Shown: positions 1 to 11,398 of the stretch, in pieces
How the letters are laid out: every line of letters starts with the position of its first letter
Numbering within the stretch: the stretch's first letter is position 1
Assembly (NCBI GenBank): GCA_001598975.1
Contig: BBXU01002033.1
Location: 1 to 64,000, forward strand
Origin: Parachlorella kessleri
Taxonomy: Eukaryota; Chlorophyta; Trebouxiophyceae; Chlorellales; Chlorellaceae
Length of the DNA stretch: 64,000 bases
Reading direction: 5' to 3'
The notes under the pieces: model-generated
Told to the model about the DNA's origin: nothing
The model's input: only the letters and a program-made list of their open reading frames with translations
Databases searched by the model: none
Position numbers and translations under genes: made by a program

Positions 1-60
1 CCCCCCCCACCCCACACACACACACCAAGACACACACACATACACCCCGCGCGACTGCAT
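1..60. repeat. CA-rich microsatellite at left edge
   Basis: The first ~55 bases are C-rich and dominated by CA dinucleotides (cacacaca tracts broken by aag and tac). This is simple sequence in the intron, or beyond the last visible exon, of the M1 aminopeptidase gene that continues past the window edge. Confidence 0.8.
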
Positions 61-157
61 ATGCTCTGCTGAGCTGACTGCTAGGCTTAAGCCCCGGCCT
101 CTACTCTAGTCACATGGGTGCTGTCAATCCTTACCAATATGCTGACGATCAACCCAC

Positions 158-2015
158 CTGCGTCACATTGAGGTCGATGCCCACCTCCCCCTGCACCTGC
201 CACGGCTCCTGCATTTGCACCTGCACTACAAACGCATTGCCATAAGTGCCAATAAATTGCATGCAACCATCATCTTTAATAATATCATACTCACACATAT
301 TTGGAGCGCACTCTGTAACTCTTCCCTTCGCCCTTCGCTCCAGGTTATGTCTGAGGGGGGTTACTCTCATGCTACCCGTCCACTGAGCGACCCTACTCCG
401 GCCATGTTGCTGCCTGCCAGCCTGCCCTTGCACAAGTCAACCGCCTCCAACCGAAGCTACAGTAGTTATAGGACGGCGGCCTGCTCCACAAGGACGTCAG
501 AAGTGCACATCAACAGCAAGCAAAGATGCGAGACCTTCATCTCCATATCACCAAGGCTCCTAACTGGCCACCCTGCCGTCACTTCTGCATCCCTCAACCT
601 TCCACGAACAAGGCTGCCAACTAATCATCAGGATGCCGCTCCCTGCATCCCTCAGATTCCCACACCTCCAGTGTCAGGTTGTATTGCAGCGGGAGTACCG
701 CTGTCGGTAGCCGCCAGTGCTCCCAGGAACACAGCTCTGCATTCAACCCGCCGCTTAAGTCTGCAGCCAGGGCAAGAGGATGAGCTCTCTTCATGAGCCT
801 GGCCTGCAAGCGAGGCCATGGCGGAACAGATGTGACCTGTCCAGCCCGTGTTGGTGCAGCAGCGTGCGCCAGGCTTAGTCATCAATGGAGGCCCATTTGC
901 CGCACTTGCACTGAAGCAGGCACTGTGTGCAATGAATGTCACATAACAGTGTTATTATTAGCACCATTAGGTCCACTGCCACATATTTGGAACGATCCCT
1001 GCGAGCTGCCGAAAGCAACAATGTGGAGTGTCACCTCCAAGAACATCACAAATGACAGTTAGATCGCACAGCCACTGCCAAGTACCTGTTTTGCCGTCCT
1101 TCTTGCGTACCGCTGCCAGCACGAGCAGGCCGATCAGCGTGACCAGCAACACCGCAAGGACGCCTGCGGTGCCTAGGATACAGCGCCGCTGACTCCGTGT
1201 GAAGGTGAACCTGAAAGGTGTAGTATGCATACAGTGGTCGTCACTAGGTGAGCCCCGTCACTAGGGGCAATCTCTTTACCGAGGGACCTCCCTTGGGCTG
1301 ACACAGGACACCCTGCATACAGACACTCCTTCACAGGAAGGTGTGCTCAATGAGATGTACAAGGCCCTTCACTGAATCTTCACTCTGCCAGAAGCCTGCA
1401 CTGCATACCACACTGAAAGGGGAGAAGGAAGGATGTAGGACATGCATGTCGCAGCCAGCTCACCACCACTGTGGGGGGGCGCAGGCCAAGCAGGGTAGCC
1501 AGCGTGCCAGCCTCGTGCAATCCATCCCACACAGCCGGACCCGCTTCATGGCAGCATACTGCTCCCAGTCGAGCAGCGCGTCATCGTCGCTGTATTCCAT
1601 ATCCAAGTTGAACACTGCCTGCCAAAGGAAACAGACAAATGCCAGGGCAAACACATGGCTTAGGGGTAGCTTACTTGGGCCACGGTCGCACGCAGGGGCT
1701 GGCTGTGAAGCATGGTCCACTGCACTGTCACGAATGCTATGACGCGGATGCTGTCCCCACTGTACTAACAGGTCAATGTACTACCAAGCCGCCTCTCTGG
1801 CCAGCAGTTGCTATGTCTGGGCCTGGCACAGCCACCTGAGCAGTGTGGGGGCACAGGCTTTTCAGTGTGCCCACCTGCGGCCTATGGTGCTCGGAACTGG
1901 GGGAGACAATGCTGTCTTGGTGCTCCAGCTCATCGCTCAGGGTAAAGACAGCACCCCCGTTGGGCCTGCCGTACCCCCTTGGAGTGCTGCCTGGCGTATC
2001 TGCGTCTTGCATCAT
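158..2015 (-). CDS. M1-family aminopeptidase, membrane-anchored, N-terminal part only
   Basis: Predicted zinc metallo-aminopeptidase of family M1 (aminopeptidase N/APM1 type), which removes N-terminal residues from peptides; only about 193 N-terminal residues are visible. Exons, minus strand: 2015-1875, 1618-1464, 1210-1086, 760-666, 220-158, all with GT-AG borders and matching phases. Exon 1 gives a hydrophilic, probably cytosolic tail. Exon 3 encodes basic residues (RSQRR) then a strongly hydrophobic stretch, about residues 109-133, that should be a signal anchor. Exons 4-5 carry the start of the M1 N-domain: WRLP, then QYNLTLEVQ, then EPWQVQGEVGIDL. The GxMxN and HExxH motifs lie beyond the left edge. 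The second exon is the least certain: its donor was chosen for a gtgagc site and phase fit. The gene is divergent from the glycosyltransferase at 2305 across 289 bp. Confidence 0.72.
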
Positions 2016-2304
2016 ACTGCCGCTGTTGTCATGAGGGTGCCACTTAGTGGCTTTGGGGGAGAGGCACTAGACCGTACGTCTATCAAGTGATCGGGGTGCA
2101 GGCACCGACTCCCACGCAGAACCCCTCAAAAATATTGTGATAGGACCCGATCGCAGTGTGTAGAGAACTACTGCCAATTAGCGAAGGAGATATCAGTTGA
2201 GCCCGTGACTCATTCGTAGTCAGCCACCTGAGCGAAACATTCTTCCCAGCCGAAACTTGTATGGGCTGTATCGAGAGCACGGGCTTATGATAAACTCATA
2301 GTGA

Positions 2305-5003
2305 ATGGCTCAAAAGCCGTTATTGCTAGCACTTGTGCTTTGCATCTGGCACATGCCGCTGGCCCGTGCTACAAATATGAGCTCACTGGAAGCGGAAACA
2401 TACACCTTTCACCCGATGGAAGGTTCGAATCAGTCATCAACTCCTGACGCACCTGCTCTTGAAGCCCCGGAGCCCACGCATGGCAAGGACCCTGGCATGG
2501 ACACCACGTCTTCTGTGGACGACACCACTGATCCAGTCATATGGCTTTATTCGTTCATACCAGGTGAGAAATCGCAAACGAGTGCCACTCGTGCCTCACT
2601 CAAGCCTTTGGTAGTACTCTTGTAGGTACATGCGACGGTCTCCGACCTGCGCCCTTGTGTCCACACCTTCAACCTATCAAGGCCGATGCCTTGCAGTGGA
2701 GTGTGGTGCTGCTGCGCTGCTGCGGCACTGGTTGCAGCACTACCTGCAGCTTGGAGTTCATTGGGAGCATTTCTTGCTTCTCGTCCAATACGACCCAGCT
2801 GGGCCTGGTGGAAAGAAAGCGCTGCAGCAGGTGCTGGGTGCCCTGGACGAGCAGGGGATGAACTACAGGTGCAATAAGATACAACTTGGAATGCCACCCA
2901 CTTGAGGGTGCTTGTCAAAGCTTGACAATTGTTGCGGTTGCTGGCTGGCTGTCGCATAGCGGCAGCATGTGGTATTTGCTTCTAGTATATGAACCTGTGT
3001 TGCTAAAGGTAGAGAGCACCATTCGTGATGCAGGTTATGGCTTGGCCAGTATTCATGTAGGGAGCACCTGAGAGTCAAGCTCGACATTTTATTGCAGGAA
3101 GTAGTCAATCCGGTAAGGGCTGCAGAGGCAGGCCTGCGAAATTGAGGCGTCGGTCGCACGCTGGGGCAGACCTGCACCTGTGTCAGCATTCGTCTTGGAA
3201 AACAGCTGTGAGAGCTAAGTTGAGGCATGATCAGGTGGTGGGTACGCTGTTATATACTAAGCTGAGATCTACCCCAGTGCTAGGGGTGGTAGCCATATGT
3301 TTGACAGACATAGGTATGTTTCAGTATGAATCCGTCAGCCCCCCACCTACAGGAAGACTGGGTGCTGCTACCAGCACAAGGCGAATTCCAAGTGTACCCC
3401 ACGCCAACTGTGGACGCGCTTCTGCAACTGCTAGACAGGCAAGTGCTGTCTGGGCACTGTTCCAGCACTTGCTTGCTTTGGCGCAACTGCAATAGGCCTC
3501 GCAATCTCAGTTCCTAACCTGGGTGCCATCCATCCTCAACAAGCGACTGCAACATCTTGGGAGGCCTCGCCTCCACCAGGTGTCATGCATCTGGACCTGA
3601 CCTTGCACAGCATTTTTGCATGTATGCAGCCGAGGGCAGAATTGGGTGAGAGGCATTGTGGAAGACCGCGTGGCACCAGATGGATTGAGGACAAAGGTGG
3701 GTACCGCAGCATTGTGTCCGCTTCGGATGGTGGTCAAGGACGAGTCTGACATTTCATGTGCAAAATAGCAATTTCTCCCACAGCCAATATGTTCTGAAGA
3801 GTGAACAGTGCAGATCTCAGCCGCGCCTAGTGTATTTGAGCAGTTTCCGCTCCACTGCAACCTGAGCAGTCATGGCAGCAGCGGCAAAGTGGCCGCGATG
3901 AAGGCTTACCTTAGAACTGACGAAGGTGTGCCTAGGTGCTATGCATCTGCTTGGGTGCCACTGATAACAATTCCCACCCACAGGGGACACACGTTGTTTG
4001 CCTGGGGCTAGCCAGGGCTGAGCCTTGACAGGTTATAGCAAGGGGCACTGACTCTGCAGGAGATACCCACGTGATTGAGCCCACCTTGGCCCGCAGCTAC
4101 TTTGGCACAGTAGACGGAGTACGCACAAGAGCCTGCCCAGCGGACGAAGACTGGGAGAACTTGTACCCATTGACACCATACTCCTCCTGGCACGGCAGGT
4201 AGCGCTCCTGCCCAAGCATTGGAACGAGCATGTCCCGCTGTACAATTTCGGCTGATTGGAAGATGAGTCGTGAATGGTGCCATATGTGCCCGCCCTGGCT
4301 ATGGCAGCTACTAACGCCTGGCTGACATCTGCTCCCCAGGTACCTGTACAACAGCCAACAGCTGGAGCGGGAGGGCGGTGACATCTTATGGCATCCCTTG
4401 ATTGCCGATTATGTGAGCCTTGTGCAGCGCTTCCGGTGCTATCGAAGTGCAGGGTGTCACAGCACGATGAGCAGGTAAGGTTGTTGATACATGCTGAGCC
4501 TTCTGCTGTTTGCCTGGCGACAGACAAAGAGAAGTTTAGAACGTGTTCTACTGGACTGCAGTGCAGTGCAGTTCTGCCACGCTGCATGACAACTGTTAAA
4601 TGCAGAAGCCAGGGTAAGCGGGCGCCCACAGCCCGTGGTTGCTGAGAGTGCAGGCTGAGGAGGCAGCAATCTGACTCTTTTGCCCGTGGGTGGGGTGCTA
4701 CCGAGGCAGGACGCCATGTGGAAGCCATAGCAGGCACTAAAAGCCCGCTCAAAAACGTGTCAGCGTGCCATTTGGTGGACACAGCAGGCAGCAGCTGCCA
4801 GCTGCCGGTCCACAACCCCAGGTATGGGGGAGGTCCAGCATGATGTACGCACAAGGCCCGCCCGGCCTTCGGTCTTTGCAGCCTTGGCGCCAAAGTTTAG
4901 TACATTTCTGATGGCCTGCAGGTTTGAGGATGAGGCTGACTTGGATGATGACGAGGCGTGGGAGAGCCAGGGTGACCTGGCAGACTTCATCGTTGGAACC
5001 TAA
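2305..5003 (+). CDS. GT2-like glycosyltransferase, secretory pathway
   Basis: Predicted glycosyltransferase of the GT2-like/DUF23-type group common in algae. Nine exons: 2305-2563, 2697-2868, 3061-3112, 3353-3438, 3630-3696, 3814-3925, 4060-4198, 4340-4474, 4922-5003; phases agree and give 367 residues. The N terminus is a short hydrophobic segment (LLLALVLCIW) that should be a signal peptide or anchor. Exon 2 has the family hallmark LLRHWLQHYLQLGV followed by FLLLVQYD. Exon 4 has GEFQVYPT, a counterpart of the acidic DEF-type motif. Exon 5 has DRVAPDG and exon 6 FEQFPLHC then KAYLRTDEG, the usual order in this family. The C terminus is acidic. Intron 4 has a GC donor (gcaagt). A TGTAA motif, the usual chlorophyte poly(A) signal, sits at 5087-5091. 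The sugar donor and acceptor cannot be told. Confidence 0.68.
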
Positions 5004-5572
5004 CGCTTGCCAGCGGTGTAGAGTTCTTATACCCTAGTAGTGTCTAAGGCCTACTTGCCCGCATCTGTAGCCTGATGCGCTCAGCTTGTAATTCTGCTGG
5101 AGGGTGATGCGACAATCAAGCCTGCCAGCCTGGGTTCTGTAATGTTAAGTCCCTGTGCAGAGGCGGCAGGCAGGTCCAGCCAGCTCAATAAGCCAGCAAG
5201 CCACACACTTTGAGAGAGAGTCCCCCTGCCCACAAGAGTTAGCAATAAAGCTTGGGAACTGCCGAGATCAACCGTGTCCAACCCCCAGAGCGCGACAGAC
5301 TCTGTCCCCAGCTGTAAATTCCTGCGCGCTGCTGCGCATGGCTTGCCCATGCTGGAACCACCATGGTACCCAGAAGAGTACCCACTTGCAAGCTCTCTAT
5401 AATGTCCCATTTGCTCCTGTTCATCCACCAAGCCCGATATTTAATAAAGGTGTCGGCAGGACCCGCGCATCATTGAGTGCCTGTGATCGGCTTGCCGTCT
5501 AGCTGCCTGGACCGGAAAGACTCAGGACAGGACTCAGGTATAACGCAGTGACAGCACCTTGATACATCAGTG
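5004..5572. other. Intergenic: 3' flank of glycosyltransferase, 5' flank of prefoldin gene
   Basis: This 569-bp gap lies between two plus-strand genes. It contains the TGTAA motif at 5087-5091 that probably ends the upstream transcript. The open frames here look random and I see no conserved coding signal. Confidence 0.5.
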
Positions 5573-7346
5573 ATGGCTGATGACCAGTCGCCTTTGGAGC
5601 TAGCAGAAGTGGTGCCACGCGCGGTATTCTTGGAGGACGTGCGGCAGTATGTGCAAGGTACGCTGAGCACAGTATTTCGGCAGTGATGTGGTGTAGATAG
5701 GGGCAGCCAAGGCTGAGCATGGCGACATGTGCTGAACCGGGCAGTTTCGTTTGAAAGCACTCCATCGGCAGTGGAAGTACCTCGGCGCTGCAGATCGATC
5801 AGTAGAGGAGGTCCTGAGAGAGCTGCAAGAGAACCACCAGAAGTATAAGCACATCGAGCAGGACATCCTGCAGCGCAAGCGGCGGCTACTGTACAAGGAG
5901 CCGGAGATCCAGAAGGCGCTGGCCGCTGTAAACATGCTGCTGCAAAGAAAGGAGGAAGAGGATGCGGTGAGTCGCCCTGCATGTCAACGACTTCATTAGG
6001 GTGTGAGTGACTAGGATGAAGTTCAATTGGGGTGTTAGAATGGAGTGTGGTACGTGTGTGGCCGCCCAGCTGGGGGTTATGGGCTGCAGGAAAGTCAGCA
6101 CAAAGTTGGTGCATTTGGTAGAGGATGTGCCACTTCCTCCTTAGGCTCAGTTGAAAGGCACATGAGCTGCTTACCTAGTGCAGAACACCTTTCAATGTCA
6201 GCGCTTTTGCTGCAATCTTTAAACAAGCAGAAAGCTGGTTGTCTGCCGACAGAAATGATGAAACCTGCTTTTGTTGCTGAACACTTTCTTGCCCACTTGG
6301 CGCCTGCAGACGGTGCTGGACTTCGCGCTCTCGGACAGCGTGTATGCGCGGGCGCGGCTGGCAGATGTGCAGGCTGTCAACTTGTGGCTAGGGGCAGGGG
6401 TCATGCTGGAGTACTCGCTGGAAGATGCCCAGTCCCTGCTGGTGAGCAAGTCTCTGCACTGGGCGCTGGTTTGCGTCCCGCATGTGATGGCGTGCTGAGT
6501 CGGTGACACTGGGCTAGCTTGTTGGCAAAGGAGGCGCGTCAGGGAAGGCCTACTCGCTGGGAGCTGACTAATCCTGGGGCTGAACACCGCCCTTGAACGC
6601 CTGGCTTGACTTGTTAGCAGTGTCGTCCAAATTGGGAGAGGCCTTGGCTTGGGGCCATGCTGGCCGCCTGCTCAAGCAGACCTGATTCCGCAGCAGGGCT
6701 TACAGCTGCCGCCTGGACCGCACCTCACCTCTACCAGTATAGTTGTCAGGCAGCCACCCCTGGAGGCCAGACTGCTGAGCTTGGGAGAGCCTGTGAGCTG
6801 AAGCGGCTCCTTGTGCTGCCCTAGCCCAGGCTGCTGTCGGGGCAGCTGTCAGATAGTTCTTGCTGAATGTGTAGCGGCTAAACCCAAGGCGCGGCATTGG
6901 CACCAACCCGCTTCTGCTCTGTCCACGTCTGTTGCCCGCAGGAGGTGCAGCTTTCTGGGTGCCGCAAGCAGCTGGGCATTGTGCAGCGTGAGCATGAGTA
7001 CATCAAGGACCAGCTGACCACCACAGAGGTGCGCAAGTACCCATGTTTTAGTGTTCTCTGGATCTGGTCAGGCTCCAATACATGAGTATTTGTCAGTACC
7101 AGAAGTCGACATTGTGTTTTCTGGGCCGCACGCTGTGGTGCTCGGCATGGTGATGGGCTTGCTGCTCCGACATGTGGCTGACACAGATGCCAGCCTCCAA
7201 GCATAAGCAACCTGGCTAGCCTGTGTCCTGCTCCAAGCGCCATGGTAGGCATGTGCGAGCCCGCCTTCTTTGATGTGATGCAGGTCTGCATAGCTCGTGT
7301 GTACAACTTCGACGTGTCCCGGCGGAGAGAGGGTGCAGCAGCCTGA
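5573..7346 (+). CDS. PFD3: Prefoldin subunit 3 (VBP1/PFD3)
   Basis: Alpha-type subunit of the hexameric prefoldin chaperone, which hands nascent actin and tubulin to the CCT chaperonin in the cytosol. Five exons: 5573-5657, 5794-5966, 6310-6441, 6942-7028, 7284-7346; 179 residues, near the usual ~180-200. Recognisable blocks in order: AVFLEDV; a first coiled coil with HQKYKHIEQDILQRKRRL; the central hairpin NLWLGAGVMLEYSLEDAQ; a second coiled coil with YIKDQLTTTEV; and the tail ARVYNFDVSRR. The phase-1 junction after exon 1 forces the acceptor at 5793. Exon 5 has been copied twice downstream (near 10389 and 13379) as part of the duplicated unit that carries gene copies A-C. Confidence 0.93.
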
Positions 7347-8183
7347 TGAGCCGAGCCACGAGTAAGCGGGGCAGTTGGTGGCTCTGTGCCATGCACACTT
7401 GATGAGGTTCGAGGCACTCGGAAGGAAGATGCTAGCTGTCAGAGGCTTCGCTGCACAGTCGTACGGGGTAGCCGAGGAAGCATGCAACAGTCGCCAGAGC
7501 AAATCCTGTGTTTAGGGGGGAAGGTTGCTTTTCAAAACCTGCAACTGCCAAGGACAAGGCATCAATGTTTTGCCGAGCTGCTGAAAAACCTCCTCAATGC
7601 ATCACGCCATAAAGGGAAAGTCAACCAACAAAGCCACAGCTTTTAAGCATGCCCTTTCCTTGGAAGACTCAACAATCCTGTATACACGCATCACCAAAGC
7701 CATAACAATCTGCTTGGCGTCTGCTGCCAAGCAATAGCGGCCTACTAGATTGGCACTCAGGCCAGCCCCAGACTGTAAGCGCCCAGCCGCGTCAGGACAG
7801 TTTACCCCAGCCTGTCTCTGTTAGCACGACCTGCCCCCCTCACCAGAAAAGCAGGCACCACTGAAGTCTACACACTGCTAGCCTAGCCCGTATGAAGCAA
7901 AGACTCGGGCGCACTCTGCATCCCGTCCTGTACGTACACCTCAACTCTCACACCCTGTTCGCACTACCTGCCACCCAAGCGGAAGACTCACAAGACTCAG
8001 GCTCATTCTGCATCCAACCCTGTCAGTCGAGCCCCGCTCTAACTTCCTGTTTGGACTACCTGCCACCCATGCACAGACTCTCAACCCTGGAGACAAGCTC
8101 AATCCTTCGACAACGTGCCCGGGTCCTTTCCAGAGTCCAAAGGTATCTGGTGGCGGCTCAACCAGCACATCTCAGCTGTGCTA
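7347..8183. other. Intergenic with dispersed-repeat cluster
   Basis: This gap lies between convergent prefoldin and copy A. About 7380-7640 is the first member of a duplicated flank seen again near 10480 and 13900. About 7780-8100 holds three head-to-tail degenerate copies of a ~100-bp dispersed repeat. No gene is evident. Confidence 0.6.
7785..8100. repeat. Cluster of three degenerate ~100-bp dispersed repeats
   Basis: Three loosely similar segments follow one another, each with a CTGTCAGTACAGTT-like start and a CACTACCTGCCACC-like end (ends near 7835, 7977 and 8069). The same motif pair recurs at 10890-11240, 14640-14700, 17080-17135, 22440-22500, 29785-29855, 49745-49805 and 60565-60655. 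Confidence 0.6.
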
Positions 8184-9337
8184 TTACTCCGGGTCCACAG
8201 AAAAAGCAGGCAAGTCACGCTGGCCCCTATAGCGGAAAGCCTGCCGAAACATGAGGGCGAGCCCATCCACAAGCCTGCACGGCAATTATGTCGAGCTCGT
8301 GTTTAATCAGGGCAGGATGGCTGGCACAACATCCTGACGGTAAGAGACTGTTCACAAGGTCCGATAGATGCGTAGCCGACCTGCCCTTCAGAAGGTGAAA
8401 TTTAAGGTCACCTCGGGATCCCCACATGCCTTGTCAACCTCGCGGCAAGTGACATCAAGGGGTTAAAGGTTGGGTATGTAGCAAACATGGCCCCTGCAAG
8501 CCACGCCTTGGCTGCTCCCCTACGTTCCGTCAGGTGATGTGTGCGATAGCACAGCTTGCCTCGGCGCGCTACAAAGCTGCCACTCACATCCTCACGTCTT
8601 CGTTCTTCACGCGCTTGTAATCCTCAGCGGTGTCTTTGGAGGACCCAGGGTCTCGCCTGAAAGCTGCCGCCTTGCTGCAAATGTCCTTGTAGGCAAGGAG
8701 GAGGTGCTGCTCACGGTAATCCGGGAAGGTTAGCACAACTCCATCCCTACCAAGCTCTAAAGTGACCTCCACGGCATCCTCCGAGCAAATGCTGAGGTCT
8801 ACTTCATCCCACGCAGCCTGCAGGCTGTGATAGTCTGCTGGCTGGCTAAGCTGCACAAGTCGCCCCTGTTGGACCATCCAGAACGCCGTACTCCTTACAA
8901 GGTCCTCAAGAAAAGCCAGCAGGCCTGCCGCGGTGCCTGGGATGTCGTAGATGCCAGCAGGCCCCTTCAGATGCACACGGCCCCATGAACCAGGTACTTC
9001 GCCTTTGAAGACAGCCACCTCAGGGCAGGGGCTGCCCGGTCTAGGACGGACATGAAGTACCAGCGAGGCCACAGGCATGTCCCCAGTTTCCAAGTCATTG
9101 ATCAGGGCCTACAGAGGCAGCCCCGTTTTGAAGCTTCGCAAATCAGGTATGCAAAATGGGTGTGTTGTGACCTCAGTATACCGCAGTGTACCCAGCAGCA
9201 TGTGGCACTTAATATAGTCTTGCAAACAGCCCAGCACCCTGCATGCCCCCCGATGCACTTACCTCTACCATGATGTACACAGGTTGGAAAGTGGGCGCGG
9301 CCATGTCACATATAGCTGCAGCTAGCTCCCTGGCCAT
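8184..9337 (-). CDS. Tandem paralogue copy A, unknown function
   Basis: First of four tandem paralogues; I do not recognise a known domain. Three exons, minus strand: 9337-9263, 9108-8588, 8274-8184; phases 0 and 2, 228 residues. Exon 1 gives MARELAAAICDMAAPTF. Exon 2 opens with ALINDLE and contains the family blocks LVLHVRPRPGSP, EVAVFKGEV, YDIPGTAAGLLAFLEDLVRS, VVLTFPDYREQ and EDYKR. Exon 3 is LVDGLALMFRQAFRYRGQ and a short tail. No signal peptide, membrane span or cysteine pattern is obvious. Intron positions and phases are identical in copies B, C and D, so the family arose by gene duplication. The exon 2 donor (gtgagtgg) lies just after the DVRM codons. A soluble alpha/beta protein is likely but the role is unknown. 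Confidence 0.78.
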
Positions 9338-10380
9338 AACCTTGAGCAGCGCAAGGCTGAGTTCCTGGCGCCTAGGGATCGGGAGGAAGCCACACAATGT
9401 TTTCCTCGAAGCGACCCTATACTAGCTTGTCACTGTGACTGTTACATGCGTCGCTTGCACCCCACACTAAAGATGCATGGCATATAGCAGTGGGGATGTG
9501 TAACACTACAGGGTAACGATATGATCCACCAGTGATCGGTTGAGTTCAACTGGTTCCCTCGGGACCCTGCTGTGCCCTGCTGCTGTGCCCTGCTTTGTAA
9601 TGCAGCGCTCGACGTAGCCACAAGCTACTGCAATGTCTGAGCTGGCAGCTACTGCTGGAGAAACCGAAAGTTGCACCCCTGCTGACTGCTGAAGCTCTCG
9701 CTGATGGACAGCAGGCTCTCTGCTGCTTCGGGCACCAGGGTGCAGCACTTCCTTGAGTAGCAGCTAATCTCAGCTCTGGGACGTGGTGCCCAAGTCAGGG
9801 AGTGCTGATTCAGTGAAGCTGTTGGTGCAGTGCAGCAGCCACAGGAGCTGCAGGTTCAGCCTGACTTATGGGGCAGTGAAGCCGTGGGAGTAGCTGGTGG
9901 TGCTGTGCAGCAGCTTGCACAGCAGGAGCTGCAGCCACAGGTGCAAGGATTTTAACAGCAGGAGAGGCTTCAGGGACAGCAGCAGGGGCTGGGACTGTCT
10001 GAGGCTGGGGAGGAGGCACAGCAGGTGCTGGGACAGCCTAGGCGTGCGCAGCAGGCAGAGGAGTTGGTGCCAGCTCTGCAGGTACCCCGGGCTCAGTCTT
10101 TGCAGTGTATCCTTTTGTCATCCCTTACGGACTGGAGGCATGGTGAGGCGTTGACCCTTAGCTAGCCTGTTGGCGAGGGAGGGAGGCATTTCAAGCCTAG
10201 TGTATCCCTCAGGAAGCTGGCCAATCCGTGTACTTCTTGCTGGACTGTTGGGAATGAGTTCAATTGTGGTAAGGTCTGCAGCAATGGGTACAGACCCTGC
10301 TGGCGAATAGTACCAAGCAAGGACTGGTACTTCTGCTCCAAGCACCATGTGAGGCATGTGTGAGCCTGCCCTCTCTGTTC
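9338..10380. other. Intergenic with Gln/Pro-rich low-complexity stretch
   Basis: No conserved gene is seen. About 9810-10110 is rich in CAG/CTG and repeats blocks such as gcagcagccacaggagctgc, which read as Gln-rich on plus and Pro/Ala-rich on minus. Stops interrupt all long frames. It may be a decayed exon or simple-sequence drift. Confidence 0.45.
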
Positions 10381-10384
10381 GGGT

Positions 10385-10445
10385 GCAGGTCTGCATAGCC
10401 GTGTCCGTAACTTTCTCGGCGGAGGAAGGGCGCAGCAGCGTGATC
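10385..10445 (+). pseudogene. Decayed copy 1 of prefoldin exon 5 with its acceptor
   Basis: The segment resembles 7280-7350: a gggtgcag acceptor followed by gtctgcatagccgtg and then cggcggaggaagggcgcagc, matching the VCIARVYNF...RR end of prefoldin with indels that shift the frame. Flanking sequence on both sides also matches, so it came along in a segmental duplication and is not a gene. Confidence 0.78.
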
Positions 10446-11398
10446 GAGCAGGGGAAGCTATGCTGGTGGTGTCTTAATGACATGCACACTTGATGGAGTA
10501 TGGAGAGATTGGAAAGCAACTACTACTAGCTGTGAGAGGCTCCTTCCACAATCATGCTGTATCAAGCCAGAAAGCTTGCAATACTCGCTATTCAGCCATG
10601 TGTTCATCGGGGAAGCTTGCTTCACAAAGCCTGTACCTGACAATAAGGCAAGGTATCAGCTCATGTTGGGCTGCCAGCAGAGATCCTCCATACAGCATGC
10701 CATGCAGTGAAAGTCAACCAAAAAAGCCATATATAGAGCTTTTCAAGCACGGCCTTTCCTAGGGAGAGTGAACAATCCCGTATGCAAGCATCACAAAAGC
10801 CATGACGATTTGCTGGGGTTTTGCTGCCAACCAACAATGGTTTGCTGAATCAAATCAAATCACAGATCAGAAGTAGGCAAGACTCAGGCGCAATCTGCTG
10901 CCAACTCTGTCAGTACAGTTCCCCTCTCACTCCCTGTTCGCACTAGCTGCCACCCTTATCAAGAACCCAGCTTGCATCCAGCCCCGTCAGTACAGTTCAA
11001 CCCTCTCTGTTGTCACTACCTCCGACCCAAACAAAAAAGTCAGCAGGCCCCACAGCATTAATGCATCCAAACCTGTTTGTACAGTTCACCCCAATCATTC
11101 CTCTGTTTGCATTGCCCGCTGAATCCAACGATAGAGTTCAGTTCTCATGCAAGACACAGAGCATAACTGCATACCCCCTTGTCAGCCCAGTATACCCGTA
11201 CCTCCCCTCTGATCGCAGTACCTGCCACCCTAAATAGCTAGAGCAAGGACCACTGAGATCCACACATTGCTGGCCTAGCCTGAATGAACCAGGGACTCGC
11301 AACCACTAAAACAGTGGTCACTCCTTCTGCAGTGTGGCCAAGTCCTCTGCTGTCTAAGTGTACCTGGCGCCAGCTCTAACTTGCAACTCCAAGCTGCG
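10446..11398. other. Duplicated flank plus dispersed-repeat cluster
   Basis: 10470-10690 matches 7385-7600 (cacttgatgg... and tgtgagaggctcc... blocks). 10880-11240 contains at least four degenerate copies of the dispersed repeat with CAGTACAGTTC and TACCTGCCACCC motifs. No coding signal. Confidence 0.6.

Noticed and set aside
1341..1742. 133-residue plus-strand open frame
   Set aside because: It is antisense to exon 2 of the M1 aminopeptidase and has no features of its own.
4033..4893. 286-residue minus-strand open frame
   Set aside because: It lies antisense to glycosyltransferase exons 7 and 8, has no conserved motifs and looks like a GC-driven shadow.
5470..6114. 214-residue minus-strand open frame
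   Set aside because: It is antisense to prefoldin exons 1-2 with no motif support.
9810..10170. Gln/Pro-rich frames
   Set aside because: They are simple CAG-rich sequence with stops; no start codon or splice site gives a believable protein.
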